Origin: Dyella sp. AtDHG13
GTDB taxonomy: Bacteria; Pseudomonadota; Gammaproteobacteria; Xanthomonadales; Rhodanobacteraceae
DNA length: 64,000 nt
Direction: 5' to 3'
Assembly: GCF_003201105.1 (NCBI RefSeq)
Contig: NZ_QICJ01000002.1
Location: forward strand, 186,001-250,000
The notes beneath the pieces are model-generated. The model made no database searches. It was not told the origin of the DNA and was given only the letters and a program-made list of their open reading frames with translations. Shown here piece after piece: positions 9,782 through 17,971 of this stretch. Numbering within the stretch: the stretch's first letter is position 1; the number at the start of each line of letters is the position of its first letter. The translations under genes and the position numbers were made by a program.

Positions 9782-11818
9782 ATGAACGCCGTTACCAAAG
9801 CCGAAGCCCATGCCATCGAAACCGCCGCGCCGCTGGAAGCCGCCGCCCCGACCAAGAATCTGATCTTGGTTCCGCTCTCGCAGTTGCAGCCGCGCCGCTC
9901 CAAGCGCAACGCGCGCAGGACGCCGCGCCTGTCCATCCCCGAACTAGCCGCGAGCATTTCCCGCGTCGGCCTGCTGCAAAACCTCATCGTCATCCTCGCC
10001 GCCGATGGCGAGCAGTACGAAGTCGTTGCCGGCGACCGCCGCCTGACCGCGTTGAAGCTGCTGGCGAAGAAGAAGCGCATCCCCGCCGACTACGAAGTGC
10101 CGTGCCTGTTGGTGCCCGATGCCTCGGCGCGTACCGTCAGCCTCGCGGAAAACCTGCTGCGCGAGCAGATGCACCCCGCCGACCAGTTCGAGGCGTTCGC
10201 CGCGCTGGTGAAGGAAGGCCGCCCCATCGAAGACATTGCCGCCGACTTCGGCGTGTCCCCGCTGGTGGTGCAGCGCCGCCTGAAGCTCGCCAACGTCTCG
10301 GCGCGGCTGCTGGACGATTACCGTGCGGGTGGCGTCACGCTGGAACAGTTGATGGCCTTGACCATTACGGACGACCACGCCGCGCAGGAAGCCGCGTTCT
10401 ACGGTGCGCCGGAATGGCAGCGCGGCGCGTCCGCGCTGCGCGAGCGCCTGACCGAACGCGAAATCAGCGCCAGTCATCCGCTGGTGCGCTTCGTCGGGCT
10501 GGACGCCTATAACGAGGCGGGCGGCGGCATCCGCCGCGACCTGTTCGCGGAAGGCGATGCCGGAACCTACCTCACCGACGCCGCACTGCTGGAAACGCTG
10601 GTGCGCGGCAAGCTCGACGCGCACGCCGAGGACGTGCGCGCCGAGGGTTGGGCGTGGGTGGAGGCCGTGCCACACATCAGCCACGCCGAACGGCAGGCGT
10701 TCCAGAACGCGCCGCGCCAGCGCCGCGAACCGAGCGCGCGCGAGGCCCGCCGCATCGCCTCGTTGCAAGGCCGTCTCGACAAGATCGACACGACGCTGGA
10801 AGAAGCCTACGACGCCGAGGACGAGGACAAGGTGGCAACGCTGGAAGAACGGCGCGAGCAGGTGGCCGGGGAACTGCAAGCCATCGAGGACGCCTTGCAG
10901 GACTACGCGCCGGACGTGCGCGCCGTGGCCGGTGCCATCGTCACCATCGACCGCGATGGCGAAGCTGTCATCTATCGCGGGCTGTTGCGCGAGGCCGAGG
11001 CCAAGGCGCTGCGCACGCTGCACCGGCTGCGGCAGGGTTTCGCGGAGGGCGGAAGCGCGAACGAGGACGAAGGCGATGCCAACGACGAAACGCCCAAGGC
11101 CGTGAACGTCTCCGACCGGCTGGCGCAGCGGTTGAGCGCCCACCGCACGGCGGCGCTGCAAATCGAAGTCGCCCGGCATCCGCACGTCGCGCTGGCTGCG
11201 CTGGTGCATGGCATGGTGCAGGCCATCCTGCAGGACGGTCACTACCATGACAGTTTGCCGCTCGGCGTGAGTCTGAAAGCGCAAGACCGACTGGAAAGCC
11301 TTGCCCCAGACGTATCGGAATCGCCTGCCGCCGTGGCGCTGCGCACGGCGCAGGAAGTCGCGGGCGAAGCGTTGCCGCAGGACAGCGCCGAACTGCTCGC
11401 CGCGCTGCTGGCGAAGCCGCAAGACGAGCTGGTGCGGCTGCTGGCCGTGTGCGTGGCTTCCACAGTGGACGTGGTGACGCCGCGCGCCACCCCGCACCAA
11501 CCCGGCGCGGAACTGGCGCAGGCCGTGGGCCTCGACATGGCCGCATGGTGGAAGCCGACCGCCGAAGGCTACTTCAAGCACGTTTCCAAGGCAGTGATTC
11601 TGGATGCCGTGGGCGCGTTTGCGCCGGATTCCATCACCCGGCTGGCGAAGCTCAAGAAGGCCGACATTGCCAGCGAAGCCGAGCGGCTGGCCGATGGTAC
11701 GGGCTGGATGCCAGCCATTTTCAAGGCCGAAGGCTCGCAGGAGACAGGCCCGGAGCAGGACGCCCCGGAGGATGCCGAGGCAATGGCGGATGAACCCGCC
11801 GAGGCGCTGGCCGCTTGA
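9782..11818 (+). CDS. parB: Large ParB/RepB/Spo0J-domain protein
   Basis: A 678-residue protein. The N-terminal ParB nuclease-like domain (about 25-130) has the GDRR box (84-87) and ENLLREQMHPADQF (about 123-136). An HTH region follows (EDIAADFGVSPLVVQRRLKLA, about 151-171). The long C-terminal part is acidic and helical, with a coiled-coil-like stretch (about 325-390). It is far longer than chromosomal ParB (about 300 residues), but this size is usual for Tn4371/plasmid-type elements. A role in stability or control of the excised element is plausible. It is distant from parA (17972), so the two may not form a classical pair. Confidence 0.88.
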   Translation: MNAVTKAEAHAIETAAPLEAAAPTKNLILVPLSQLQPRRSKRNARRTPRLSIPELAASISRVGLLQNLIVILAADGEQYEVVAGDRRLTALKLLAKKKRIPADYEVPCLLVPDASARTVSLAENLLREQMHPADQFEAFAALVKEGRPIEDIAADFGVSPLVVQRRLKLANVSARLLDDYRAGGVTLEQLMALTITDDHAAQEAAFYGAPEWQRGASALRERLTEREISASHPLVRFVGLDAYNEAGGGIRRDLFAEGDAGTYLTDAALLETLVRGKLDAHAEDVRAEGWAWVEAVPHISHAERQAFQNAPRQRREPSAREARRIASLQGRLDKIDTTLEEAYDAEDEDKVATLEERREQVAGELQAIEDALQDYAPDVRAVAGAIVTIDRDGEAVIYRGLLREAEAKALRTLHRLRQGFAEGGSANEDEGDANDETPKAVNVSDRLAQRLSAHRTAALQIEVARHPHVALAALVHGMVQAILQDGHYHDSLPLGVSLKAQDRLESLAPDVSESPAAVALRTAQEVAGEALPQDSAELLAALLAKPQDELVRLLAVCVASTVDVVTPRATPHQPGAELAQAVGLDMAAWWKPTAEGYFKHVSKAVILDAVGAFAPDSITRLAKLKKADIASEAERLADGTGWMPAIFKAEGSQETGPEQDAPEDAEAMADEPAEALAA

Positions 11819-11832
11819 CCCGCGCCGAAGGC

Positions 11833-11860
11833 AAGCGCCCCGGCCTCGACCGGGGCGCTT
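11833..11860. terminator. Perfect 11-bp GC hairpin after parB
   Basis: AAGCGCCCCGG (11833-11843) pairs perfectly with CCGGGGCGCTT (11850-11860) over a 6-nt loop. It lies between the parB stop and the next ribosome-binding site. There is no T-run, so it may attenuate or protect RNA rather than fully terminate. Confidence 0.55.
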
Positions 11861-11880
11861 CGCTGGAAGGAGAAGTCCCC

Positions 11881-12084
11881 ATGACCCGCATCACCACCAG
11901 CCGCCCGCGCATGGCGGCGATCTACGCCCCCGGCACGGTGCGCGCCCGCCGCTGGCACGGCGACGGCGACGTGCGCGGCTACCGTCCGCGCTGGACGGCC
12001 CGCGCCGATCTCACCGACATTCACCCCATCACGGGCCACACCTTGCCGCGTGCCGTGTGGTGGCTCATCGAGACGAAGGAATAA
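11881..12084 (+). CDS. Small hypothetical ICE protein
   Basis: A 67-residue basic protein (MTRITTSRPRMAAIYAPGTVRARRWHGDGDVRGYRPRW...). GAAGGAGAAGTCCCC precedes the ATG, a good ribosome-binding site, so translation is likely. No domain is recognised. It follows parB across a GC hairpin and precedes a cluster of three further hairpins. Confidence 0.5.
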   Translation: MTRITTSRPRMAAIYAPGTVRARRWHGDGDVRGYRPRWTARADLTDIHPITGHTLPRAVWWLIETKE

Positions 12085-12094
12085 ACGCGATCAG

Positions 12095-12163
12095 CACCGC
12101 GCCCAGGCCGTTCCGTCCTGGGCGCGGTGAAACGCAAATCGGGCGCGGCCGTGGCCGCGCCCG
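12095..12163. terminator. Two consecutive perfect GC hairpins
   Basis: CACCGCGCCCAGG (12095-12107) pairs with CCTGGGCGCGGTG (12117-12129), a 13-bp stem. CGGGCGCGGCC (12140-12150) pairs with GGCCGCGCCCG (12153-12163), an 11-bp near-palindrome. They follow the 67-residue gene and are likely transcription-ending or insulating structures. Neither has a T-run. Confidence 0.5.
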
Positions 12164-12177
12164 GTGTCAAAGCCCGA

Positions 12178-12217
12178 CAGCCATTAGCGGCGCAATGCCT
12201 TGCGCCGCTAATGGCTG
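12178..12217. terminator. Perfect 17-bp stem overlapping the transporter stop codon
   Basis: CAGCCATTAGCGGCGCA (12178-12194) pairs without mismatch with TGCGCCGCTAATGGCTG (12201-12217) around a 6-nt loop. It covers the stop codon (12208-12210) of the leftward EamA gene and lies downstream of the rightward small gene, so it could act as a bidirectional terminator between the converging genes. Confidence 0.6.
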
Positions 12218-13257
12218 TGCTGGTGATGCACGTCGGGGAAATGGGGATGGCGATGCGTGATCGGCGCATGCCGGTGCGGATGTGAATGCGGCTCTACGCC
12301 ATCCCACGCGAAGGCGTGTTCATGGCGATGGTGTTCGTCGTGCACATGCCGATGGACATGTTCCAGCGGTTCATGCGTGTGCAGGTGCTCATGCCGTTCG
12401 GTCAGGTGCAACCAGACCCCGACGCCCATCAGCACGGCCGCCAGCCAGAAGGCCGCCGAGGTCGGTTCCTGAAAGACGGCGATGGCAACGACGGCCCCGA
12501 TGAAAGGCGCGGTCGAAAAATACGCGCCCGTGCGGGCGGAGCCGAGGCCGCGCAGCGCCAGGACGAACAGCACCAGGCTGACGCCGTAGCCGGCCAGTCC
12601 GACGCTCATGGCTTCGGCCATGCGCGGCCAGGCCGGCAGCGTGACGCCCAGCGCCAACGCCAGCGTGCAATTCGTGATGCCGGCCACCAGCCCTTTGGTG
12701 CCTGCGATGAAGACGGCATCGGTGGCCGACACCTTGCGCGTCAGGTTGTTGTCCACGGCCCAGCACAGGCAGGCACCGGCCACGGCGAAGCTGCCCAGTG
12801 CGCTGCTCTGTACCGTGCCACCGTGCTGCGACCATGCCAGCAGCAGGCCGCCCGCCACGATGAGGAGCATGCCCAGCACGATGCGCCGATCGGCGTTCTC
12901 GCGGAAGACCACCCACGCCAGCACCGCGGTCAGTACCGCCTCCAGATTGAGCAGCAGCGAGGCATCGGCTGCCGAAGTGTGGGTCAGGCCCACCATCAGG
13001 AGCAAGGGGCCGAGCACGCCGCCGCTGGCGATGGCCCCTAGCAGCCAGGGCCACTCTCGCGCCGGCAGATCAGGCGCGGCAAAGCCGCGATCCCTGATGA
13101 GGCGAACCACCCAAAGCCCGATGCCGCTGCCGAGGTACAGCAAGCCAGCGAGCAATATCGGGGAAATGTCGCCTGCAAGCTGTTTCGCAAAGGGCGTGCT
13201 GGCACCGAACAGCAGCGCGGCCGCAAGCGCAGCCAGAATCGGGGGATGGCTTGTCAT
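12208..13257 (-). CDS. EamA/DMT-family transporter with a histidine-rich C-terminal tail
   Basis: A 349-residue inner-membrane protein with ten predicted transmembrane helices (about residues 5-285) in two EamA repeats (LLFGASTPFAKQLAG; FAVAGACLCWAVDNNLTRK). It is followed by a tail of about 60 residues with some 23 histidines, such as HEHLHTHEPLEHVHRHVHDEHHRHEH. DMT proteins export or import small metabolites. The tail looks like a soft-metal (Ni, Zn, Co or Cu) binding segment, so metal efflux or sensing is a reasonable guess, not shown. It is transcribed against its neighbours, which marks it as an accessory insertion in the maintenance block. Confidence 0.85.
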   Translation of the reverse strand: MTSHPPILAALAAALLFGASTPFAKQLAGDISPILLAGLLYLGSGIGLWVVRLIRDRGFAAPDLPAREWPWLLGAIASGGVLGPLLLMVGLTHTSAADASLLLNLEAVLTAVLAWVVFRENADRRIVLGMLLIVAGGLLLAWSQHGGTVQSSALGSFAVAGACLCWAVDNNLTRKVSATDAVFIAGTKGLVAGITNCTLALALGVTLPAWPRMAEAMSVGLAGYGVSLVLFVLALRGLGSARTGAYFSTAPFIGAVVAIAVFQEPTSAAFWLAAVLMGVGVWLHLTERHEHLHTHEPLEHVHRHVHDEHHRHEHAFAWDGVEPHSHPHRHAPITHRHPHFPDVHHQHSH

Positions 13258-14037
13258 GGGGAAAGCCTGTCATCAATGCGTCCAAGAATTTCACCTTACA
13301 CTGGGTTTGCACTTTGCTTTTCCAGTTTCGTTGCCGGAATCGCGTTGGCGTGACGACGCCAAGGGCGCCGCCGGGCTTTCGGGCTGCGCCCCATGCCGTC
13401 TTCGCCGTCACGGCCATTCGGCTTCAATCCCGCACGCCTTCGCGCCTGCGGCGCTGCGCGCTTCGCTTGCGAGGAAGGCTGCGCCCCGCCGCAAGGGGCG
13501 GGGCTTGTGAGGCTACGCCCCAGCTTGCTGCGGCAGGTTGTGCCCAGGCGTGCCGTCCTCGACGCTGGCGGTTCGCCGCCTGTACGTCACGAAGGACGGT
13601 TCACCGACACGCCGCCCGGCCGCCCTATGGAGCTTCCACGCCACGCCTCAAGCACGTCGCCGCAAGCTGCGGCAAGGGCGTTCTCGCCTTTCGTTGGGGT
13701 GTTGGCCTTGCCCGCGCCAGGGCGCAAGCCGGTGCAGCCGTCGCGCGGAGATGCCGAGTCGGCCATGTCTCCTTTCGGGACAGGCGGCCCGTGCGTCCTT
13801 GCTTTGTTGTGAATCCTGGCGAGGGCACGGCTTCGCCTTGGGCTTCATGGCCGCAACCTTCCAGCGAAAACAATTTCCCCGCCGCTGCGCGGCTTCCTCG
13901 CGGGACAAATTCTTTTCGCTTCCAGGTTCTCCACTGCGTTGCGACCGCAAGCGGTGCGGCCAGCCCATCCCCCGCCGGCCGGATCACAACAAGGACGCAC
14001 CGGCGCGACCTTGTTCAACCCGAAAGGAGAAAACATC
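13258..14037 (+). other. Long GC-rich leader module, third copy
   Basis: About 780 bp without a credible gene. The part at about 13351-13460 matches the leader at 2942-3272 in block order (GCCG-CGGGCT, CGCCCC, CGGCCAT-CGGCTT, ATCCC, ACGCCTTCG, CTGCGCGCT, CTTGC). It ends at CCGAAAGGAGAAAACATC before the DUF736 start. Open frames across it are rich in Arg, Pro and Ser and look spurious. Confidence 0.45.
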
Positions 14038-14352
14038 ATGGCTAACATCGGCACCTTCACCGCAGAGAAAGACGGCTTCACCGGCACGCTCCGCACCCTG
14101 ACGCTCCACGTCAAGGTCAAGCTGGTTCCCAACGACAAGGGCGAGAAGGAGAACGCCCCCGATTTCCGCCTGCAGGCGGCCGGCCACGACATCGGTGCGG
14201 CGTGGAAGAAGACCAGCGAGGCCGGGCGGGATTACCTGTCCGTGACCCTCGACGATCCTTCGTTCCCGGCAACGGTCTATGCCCGCCTGATCGAAAGCGA
14301 GAACGGCACGCACGACCTGATCTGGTCGCGCAGCAAGCCGCAGGCGGCCTGA
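14038..14352 (+). CDS. DUF736 protein
   Basis: A 104-residue protein of the DUF736 family ([23 protein letters not shown]..., ending [19 protein letters not shown]), the full family length. DUF736 proteins are almost confined to plasmids and ICEs and have no known biochemical role. AAAGGAGAAAACATC precedes the ATG. It is encoded alone after the long leader and is followed by two GC hairpins. Confidence 0.88.
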   Translation: MANIGTFTAEKDGFTGTLRTLTLHVKVKLVPNDKGEKENAPDFRLQAAGHDIGAAWKKTSEAGRDYLSVTLDDPSFPATVYARLIESENGTHDLIWSRSKPQAA

Positions 14353-14364
14353 CGGCCACCCACC

Positions 14365-14411
14365 GCGCCCCGCCCATTGCGGCGGGGCGCCGTGCTGCCA
14401 GGAGCAGCACG
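14365..14411. terminator. Two hairpins between the converging DUF736 and XRE genes
   Basis: GCGCCCCGCC (14365-14374) pairs with GGCGGGGCGC (14381-14390), and CGTGCTGC (14391-14398) pairs with GCAGCACG (14404-14411). Both stems are perfect and adjacent, and separate the 3' ends of convergent genes. Confidence 0.55.
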
Positions 14412-14423
14412 TCACGCACGCGC

Positions 14424-14717
14424 TTATGGCGCGTCGCGTTCTTTCAAGACGGCCTCAAGCTCCTGGCGCACCTGCGCCAGAAGCTGATCGGCCTTGCGCG
14501 TGCTGTCGCCGGCGTAGGCCAGCGTCAGCAGCGTGAGCGGATGCACTTCCATGACTTCGCACAGCTCGGTCAGCTTGTGCAGGGTCGGGCTTTTCTGCTC
14601 CCGCTCCAGCGAACTCATGTAGGTACGGCTCGACACGTCAGAGAACGCTTCCTGGGTCAAGCCCCGCGCTTTCCTGACCGTCCGTATCGCCGTTGCCAAT
14701 GAGTGTTTCGCCGTCAC
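14424..14717 (-). CDS. XRE-family helix-turn-helix regulator
   Basis: A 97-residue protein with one Cro/CI-type HTH (about 6-62: LATAIRTVRKARGLTQEAF, MSSLEREQKSPTLHKLTELCEVM) and a short helical tail. It is probably a repressor of ICE maintenance or transfer genes. It is transcribed leftward, opposite to most of the element, with about 300 bp of repeat-containing DNA upstream that may hold its targets. Confidence 0.87.
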   Translation of the reverse strand: MTAKHSLATAIRTVRKARGLTQEAFSDVSSRTYMSSLEREQKSPTLHKLTELCEVMEVHPLTLLTLAYAGDSTRKADQLLAQVRQELEAVLKERDAP

Positions 14718-14820
14718 CTATGGTTTCCCCGAAAAACCAAGATGACAGCCGATTGCGCCCTATAGGACTACAATCTATAGTGTTCATTTGGTGTTGTTGA
14801 CTTCCGTATTCGTGCCTTTA

Positions 14821-15006
14821 CGGAAAGCCGCATTGGCTGATTCCGACAGAATCGGGGAACCGCATCCGTGTCTCTTCTGACCCACACAATTCCGCTTCGA
14901 CGTTTCCATGCACGTACGGATTCGGTAGCTTGTGCCTCGGTACTTTTGCGCGAAAGCACGCATCCGCTTCCTTGGTTCTGCGCCTTCGCGGAAAAGCGCA
15001 TCTGCG
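14821..15006. repeat. Four imperfect GGAAA-CGCAT repeats
   Basis: Related words occur at 14821 (CGGAAAGCCGCATTGG), 14851 (ATCGGGGAACCGCATCCG), 14950 (GCGAAAGCACGCATCCG) and 14987 (CGCGGAAAAGCGCATCTG). They lie between the divergent XRE gene and the DUF2958 gene, a region of about 300 bp with no gene of its own. Operator or iteron function is possible; the copies are degenerate, so confidence is modest. Confidence 0.4.
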
Positions 15007-15019
15007 CATCGTCGGATTC

Positions 15020-15385
15020 GTGGGGGTACCGGCCTTGATCCAGCCGCTCGTCACCGAAAAACAACGGGTGCAGCTGCTCGCCGTCGGCGCAGCGCTCGCC
15101 GATGGTCAGAACATCGACCCAATACCAGCGGTGCGACTGTTTACGCCGGATGCGCACGCGACTTGGCTGTTGGCCGCGCTCGATCCTGTCGATGGGGATA
15201 CCGCTTGGGGGCTGATCGACCTCGGTATTGGGATGCCGGCGCTGGGGACGATCAAGCTATCCGACCTGGCGGGCATCGTCGGGCCGCAGCAGCGGCCGGT
15301 CCGGCGCGACTTCTATTTCCACGCGGCACGGCCGCTTTCGGAATACGTCAGGCTGGCGCAGCGCGATGGCTCCATCCCCGACTAA
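15020..15385 (+). CDS. DUF2958 protein
   Basis: The coding stretch ALIQPLVTEKQRVQLLAVG through RLFTPDAHATWLLAALDPVDGDTAWGLIDLGIG and RDFYFHAARPLSEYVRLAQRDG is the DUF2958 family, found on plasmids and ICEs, with no known function. The start is uncertain: GTG 15020 gives 121 residues, and TTG 15035 gives the family's usual N-terminus (about 116 residues). An ATG at 14930 would add a non-homologous extension across the repeats and is not chosen. Confidence 0.75.
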   Translation: MGVPALIQPLVTEKQRVQLLAVGAALADGQNIDPIPAVRLFTPDAHATWLLAALDPVDGDTAWGLIDLGIGMPALGTIKLSDLAGIVGPQQRPVRRDFYFHAARPLSEYVRLAQRDGSIPD

Positions 15386-15707
15386 TCGGGGCGCATTGTG
15401 TCTTTTTCGATCTAGCTCAAGACGGCCAAGGTCTGGATCGGCGTCCTTGCACCAGTCGGGTGCGATCCTGACCAAAAAAGACATGGTGCGCGACGTGGCT
15501 TTCGGCAGGGTGTGTGGCGTTGCGCGCCATTTCTACGCGGCGCAGCCGTCGCACTCGGACGACTTATGCAAACTTCGGAGCTAATCGGTGTCGACCGCTT
15601 TTCACAATTTCAGCTTACGCCTTCTGATACCACTTCGATGCTGCTGAAGCCTTAGCTCCCGCGTTCAACGCCCGTGGCGACGTTCCTGTTGAATAGGAGG
15701 TCGCGTC
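15386..15707. other. Intergenic region without a recognised gene
   Basis: 322 bp between DUF2958 and DUF2285. It has lower GC islands (TTTTTCGATCTAGC near 15402, CTTATGCAAACTTC near 15564) that could carry the promoter for the DUF2285 gene. No RNA gene or convincing frame is seen. Confidence 0.35.
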
Positions 15708-16460
15708 ATGGCCGATCGAAGCGCCGAAGCCTGGTATCCGACTGCCGCGTATCTCTACGTGCTGCACTTGGACGGTCCCGCGCTCGCCTGGGAGTACCTG
15801 CGTCGCCATCCCGACTACCGGCGCGACTGGCTACGCCGTCGCCGCCAGCCAGAGGCGGCGCACGCCTGGGGGCTGCGCCTGCTGGAAGACCCCGCACTGG
15901 ATGCACGCGATGCACATCCGGACTGGTTCCCCGACCATGCCGGCGTGCTCCAGCTCTACCCGGATGCCGACCCGCCGCCGCAGGCGGACGCCTTCGAGTT
16001 CTGGCGCATCCCCGGCCACAAGCATCTGCTCCATGACGGCAAGCGTCTGGTGCTGACGGCGCGCTGGCCCGGCTGTTGCCTGCGACTCGCACTGGCGCCG
16101 GGCCTGGCCGATGGCATGGCCTACCTGTACGCCATCCGCGCGTGCGTCGCGCCTTGCGCGAGCTACCGCACGATCACGGCCGAGCTGGATAAGCTGGCGA
16201 CCGCGGACGACGCACCTGCGGCGACGGCCCGTTCCCGGCCCACGCCGGCCGCGCTGCTGGAGCTGCACACCTTGCAGGCGCTCGACGCGACCCTCGCGGG
16301 CGCGTCCTTGCGCGAAACGGCCGAAGGACTGTTCGGCGCCGAAGCCGTGACCGCCGGCTGGTACGCCGACGGCGGCCTGCGCTCGCGCGTGCGCCGCCTC
16401 GTTCGGCGCGGCCGATCGCTGATGCGCGGCGGCTACCGCCGCCTTGCGCAACTCGAATGA
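15708..16460 (+). CDS. DUF2285-domain protein (transcription-regulator-like)
   Basis: A 250-residue protein. The N-terminal part (about 8-60; WYPTAAYLYVLHLDGPALAWEYLRRHPDYRRDW) is the regulator-like segment that usually accompanies DUF2285. The C-terminal DUF2285 region (about 170-250) ends in a basic HTH-like stretch (RSRVRRLVRRGRSLMRGGYRRL). GGAGG 12 bp upstream supports the ATG. Relatives sit next to alpA-like and repA genes on Tn4371-type ICEs, as here. DNA binding is likely; targets are unknown. Confidence 0.82.
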   Translation: MADRSAEAWYPTAAYLYVLHLDGPALAWEYLRRHPDYRRDWLRRRRQPEAAHAWGLRLLEDPALDARDAHPDWFPDHAGVLQLYPDADPPPQADAFEFWRIPGHKHLLHDGKRLVLTARWPGCCLRLALAPGLADGMAYLYAIRACVAPCASYRTITAELDKLATADDAPAATARSRPTPAALLELHTLQALDATLAGASLRETAEGLFGAEAVTAGWYADGGLRSRVRRLVRRGRSLMRGGYRRLAQLE

Positions 16461-16585
16461 CCTGGGGAGGGTCGCTTTGCCTGCGCTGCAAGACGACCCT
16501 CCGCGCAACGCATCGCTATCTTGAGACTGCCTCCATCCGGCTGCGCTGGTGCTGCCGGCGCTTCTGACCGATGGAGGTTCACTCG

Positions 16586-16867
16586 ATGCGACCCGCCCCC
16601 TTGCGGCCTGCTGCCGCTGCCACCACCACGCCCGCACAACCCCAGCGCTACCTCACCAACGACGAAGCCGCCGAGTACCTGCGGCTGTCGCCGCGCACGC
16701 TCGAAAAGCAGCGCGTGATCGGCGGCGGGCCGAAGTTCCGCAAGTTCGGCCGCCGCGTCATGTACGCGGTGGCCGACCTCGATGCCTGGGCCGACCAGCG
16801 CAGCTTCGAGGCCACCTCCGACCCCGAATACGCCGAGCACCACTCGGCCGACAGCCGTGCGCGCTGA
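16586..16867 (+). CDS. AlpA/MerR-type helix-turn-helix DNA-binding protein
   Basis: A 93-residue protein with an excisionase-like winged HTH (YLTNDEAAEYLRLSPRTLEKQRVIGGGPKFRKFGRRVMYAVADLDAWADQR, about 25-75). GGAGG at 16573-16577 favours ATG 16586 over 16571. Such proteins on ICEs act as excision directionality factors or regulators; which applies here cannot be told. It lies directly upstream of repA with only a short gap. Confidence 0.83.
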   Translation: MRPAPLRPAAAATTTPAQPQRYLTNDEAAEYLRLSPRTLEKQRVIGGGPKFRKFGRRVMYAVADLDAWADQRSFEATSDPEYAEHHSADSRAR

Positions 16868-16893
16868 TCGGTGGCTCGCCGGTGGCCATCGTC

Positions 16894-17730
16894 ATGCCCA
16901 GCCCATCGCGGGAGCGGGAACAGCTCGACCTGTTCCGCGCCTTGCCGGGCGACGGCATGGCGCCGCGCGACAGCCAGGACTTGATGGCCTTTCCGTTCTT
17001 CTCGCTGGCGAAGTCGCGGCGCACCGCGCCGATCGACTTCCGCGCCGGCGGCGTCACGGTGCGCGTGGAGGGCACGCAGGAACACGGTATCGCCACGATT
17101 TGGGATGCGGACGTGCTGATCTGGGCGGCTTCGCAGATCGTGGAAGCGCGCGACGCGGGTCTGCGCCCGTCGCGCCTGATGCACGCGACGCCTTACGAGA
17201 TCCTGCGCTTCATCGGACGCGGCGTGTCGCTGCGCGACTACCAGCGCCTCAAGGCCGCGCTCGACCGGCTGCAATCGACCACCGTGGCGACGTCCATCCG
17301 CGAGACGACCGGGCGGCGCCTGCATCGCTTTTCGTGGATCAACGAATGGAAGGAGCTGGCCGATGCCCGCGGCACGCCGCTGGGCATCGAGCTGATCCTG
17401 CCGGACTGGTTCTATGCCGGCGTGCTCGACGCCGCCCTGGTGCTGACCATCGACCCGGCGTATTTCCGGCTGACCGGCGGCATCGAGCGGTGGCTGTACC
17501 GGCTCGTGCGCAAGCACGGCGGCAAGCAGCCTGGTGGCTGGCAATTCGACTTCCGGCACCTGCACAAGAAATCCGGCAGCACGGCGAAGCCCTACGACTT
17601 CGCCTGCGACCTGCGCGTACTGGTCGCGCGCCAGTCGCTGCCCGGCTACGTGCTCGGCATCGAGCGGATGCCGGGCAGCGGCATGGAACTGCTGACCTTC
17701 CGGCCCGTGCCGGTCACGGCACGGGGATAA
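16894..17730 (+). CDS. repA: Replication initiator protein RepA
   Basis: A 278-residue RepA-type protein. Recognisable blocks are LDLFRALPGDGMAPRDSQDLMAFPFFSLAKSRR near the N-terminus, YEILRFIGRGVSLRDYQRLKAALDRLQSTTVATSI, and RLTGGIERWLYRLVRKHGGKQPGGWQFDFRHLHKKSGS. These are the initiator signature of plasmid and Tn4371-type RepA. ATG 16894 is chosen; in-frame GTG 16882 is an alternative. Three iteron-like direct repeats follow 25 bp after the stop, then parA. It probably supports limited replication of the excised circle. Confidence 0.85.
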   Translation: MPSPSREREQLDLFRALPGDGMAPRDSQDLMAFPFFSLAKSRRTAPIDFRAGGVTVRVEGTQEHGIATIWDADVLIWAASQIVEARDAGLRPSRLMHATPYEILRFIGRGVSLRDYQRLKAALDRLQSTTVATSIRETTGRRLHRFSWINEWKELADARGTPLGIELILPDWFYAGVLDAALVLTIDPAYFRLTGGIERWLYRLVRKHGGKQPGGWQFDFRHLHKKSGSTAKPYDFACDLRVLVARQSLPGYVLGIERMPGSGMELLTFRPVPVTARG

Positions 17731-17754
17731 CTCGGGGAAATCGTGTGGACGGCC

Positions 17755-17818
17755 TCGTGCTATCGGGCGTGCCGCGTATCGTGCTATCGGGCGTGTCCCA
17801 CTCGTGCTATCAGGCGTG
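17755..17818 (+). repeat. Three iteron-like direct repeats between repA and parA
   Basis: The 17-mer TCGTGCTATCGGGCGTG occurs at 17755-17771 and 17779-17795 and, with one change, at 17802-17818 (TCGTGCTATCAGGCGTG). Periods are 24 and 23 bp, about two helical turns. The location directly after a replication initiator gene suggests RepA-binding iterons of an origin; a partition site for ParA and its small partner is the alternative. Confidence 0.7.
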
Positions 17819-17971
17819 CGAAATCGCCGGAAAGCCAATGCTGGCGCGGGTTTCGGCGTGCTCTAACTTCCCTAACTTAAAGACTCTAACTCTTGGTAAG
17901 AGCGCGCCGTTTCGGTGGACAACCACGAAACGGCACGCTCCGGCCGGCCAGCCAACACGGAGGGCCGCGGC

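Noticed and set aside
13251..14045. A 264-residue protein in the long leader
   Set aside because: Translation is rich in Arg, Pro, Ser and Ala without any domain, and a better-supported DUF736 start lies at 14038.
14821..15006. CRISPR array
   Set aside because: The repeats are degenerate, unevenly spaced (about 30-97 bp) and no cas genes are present.
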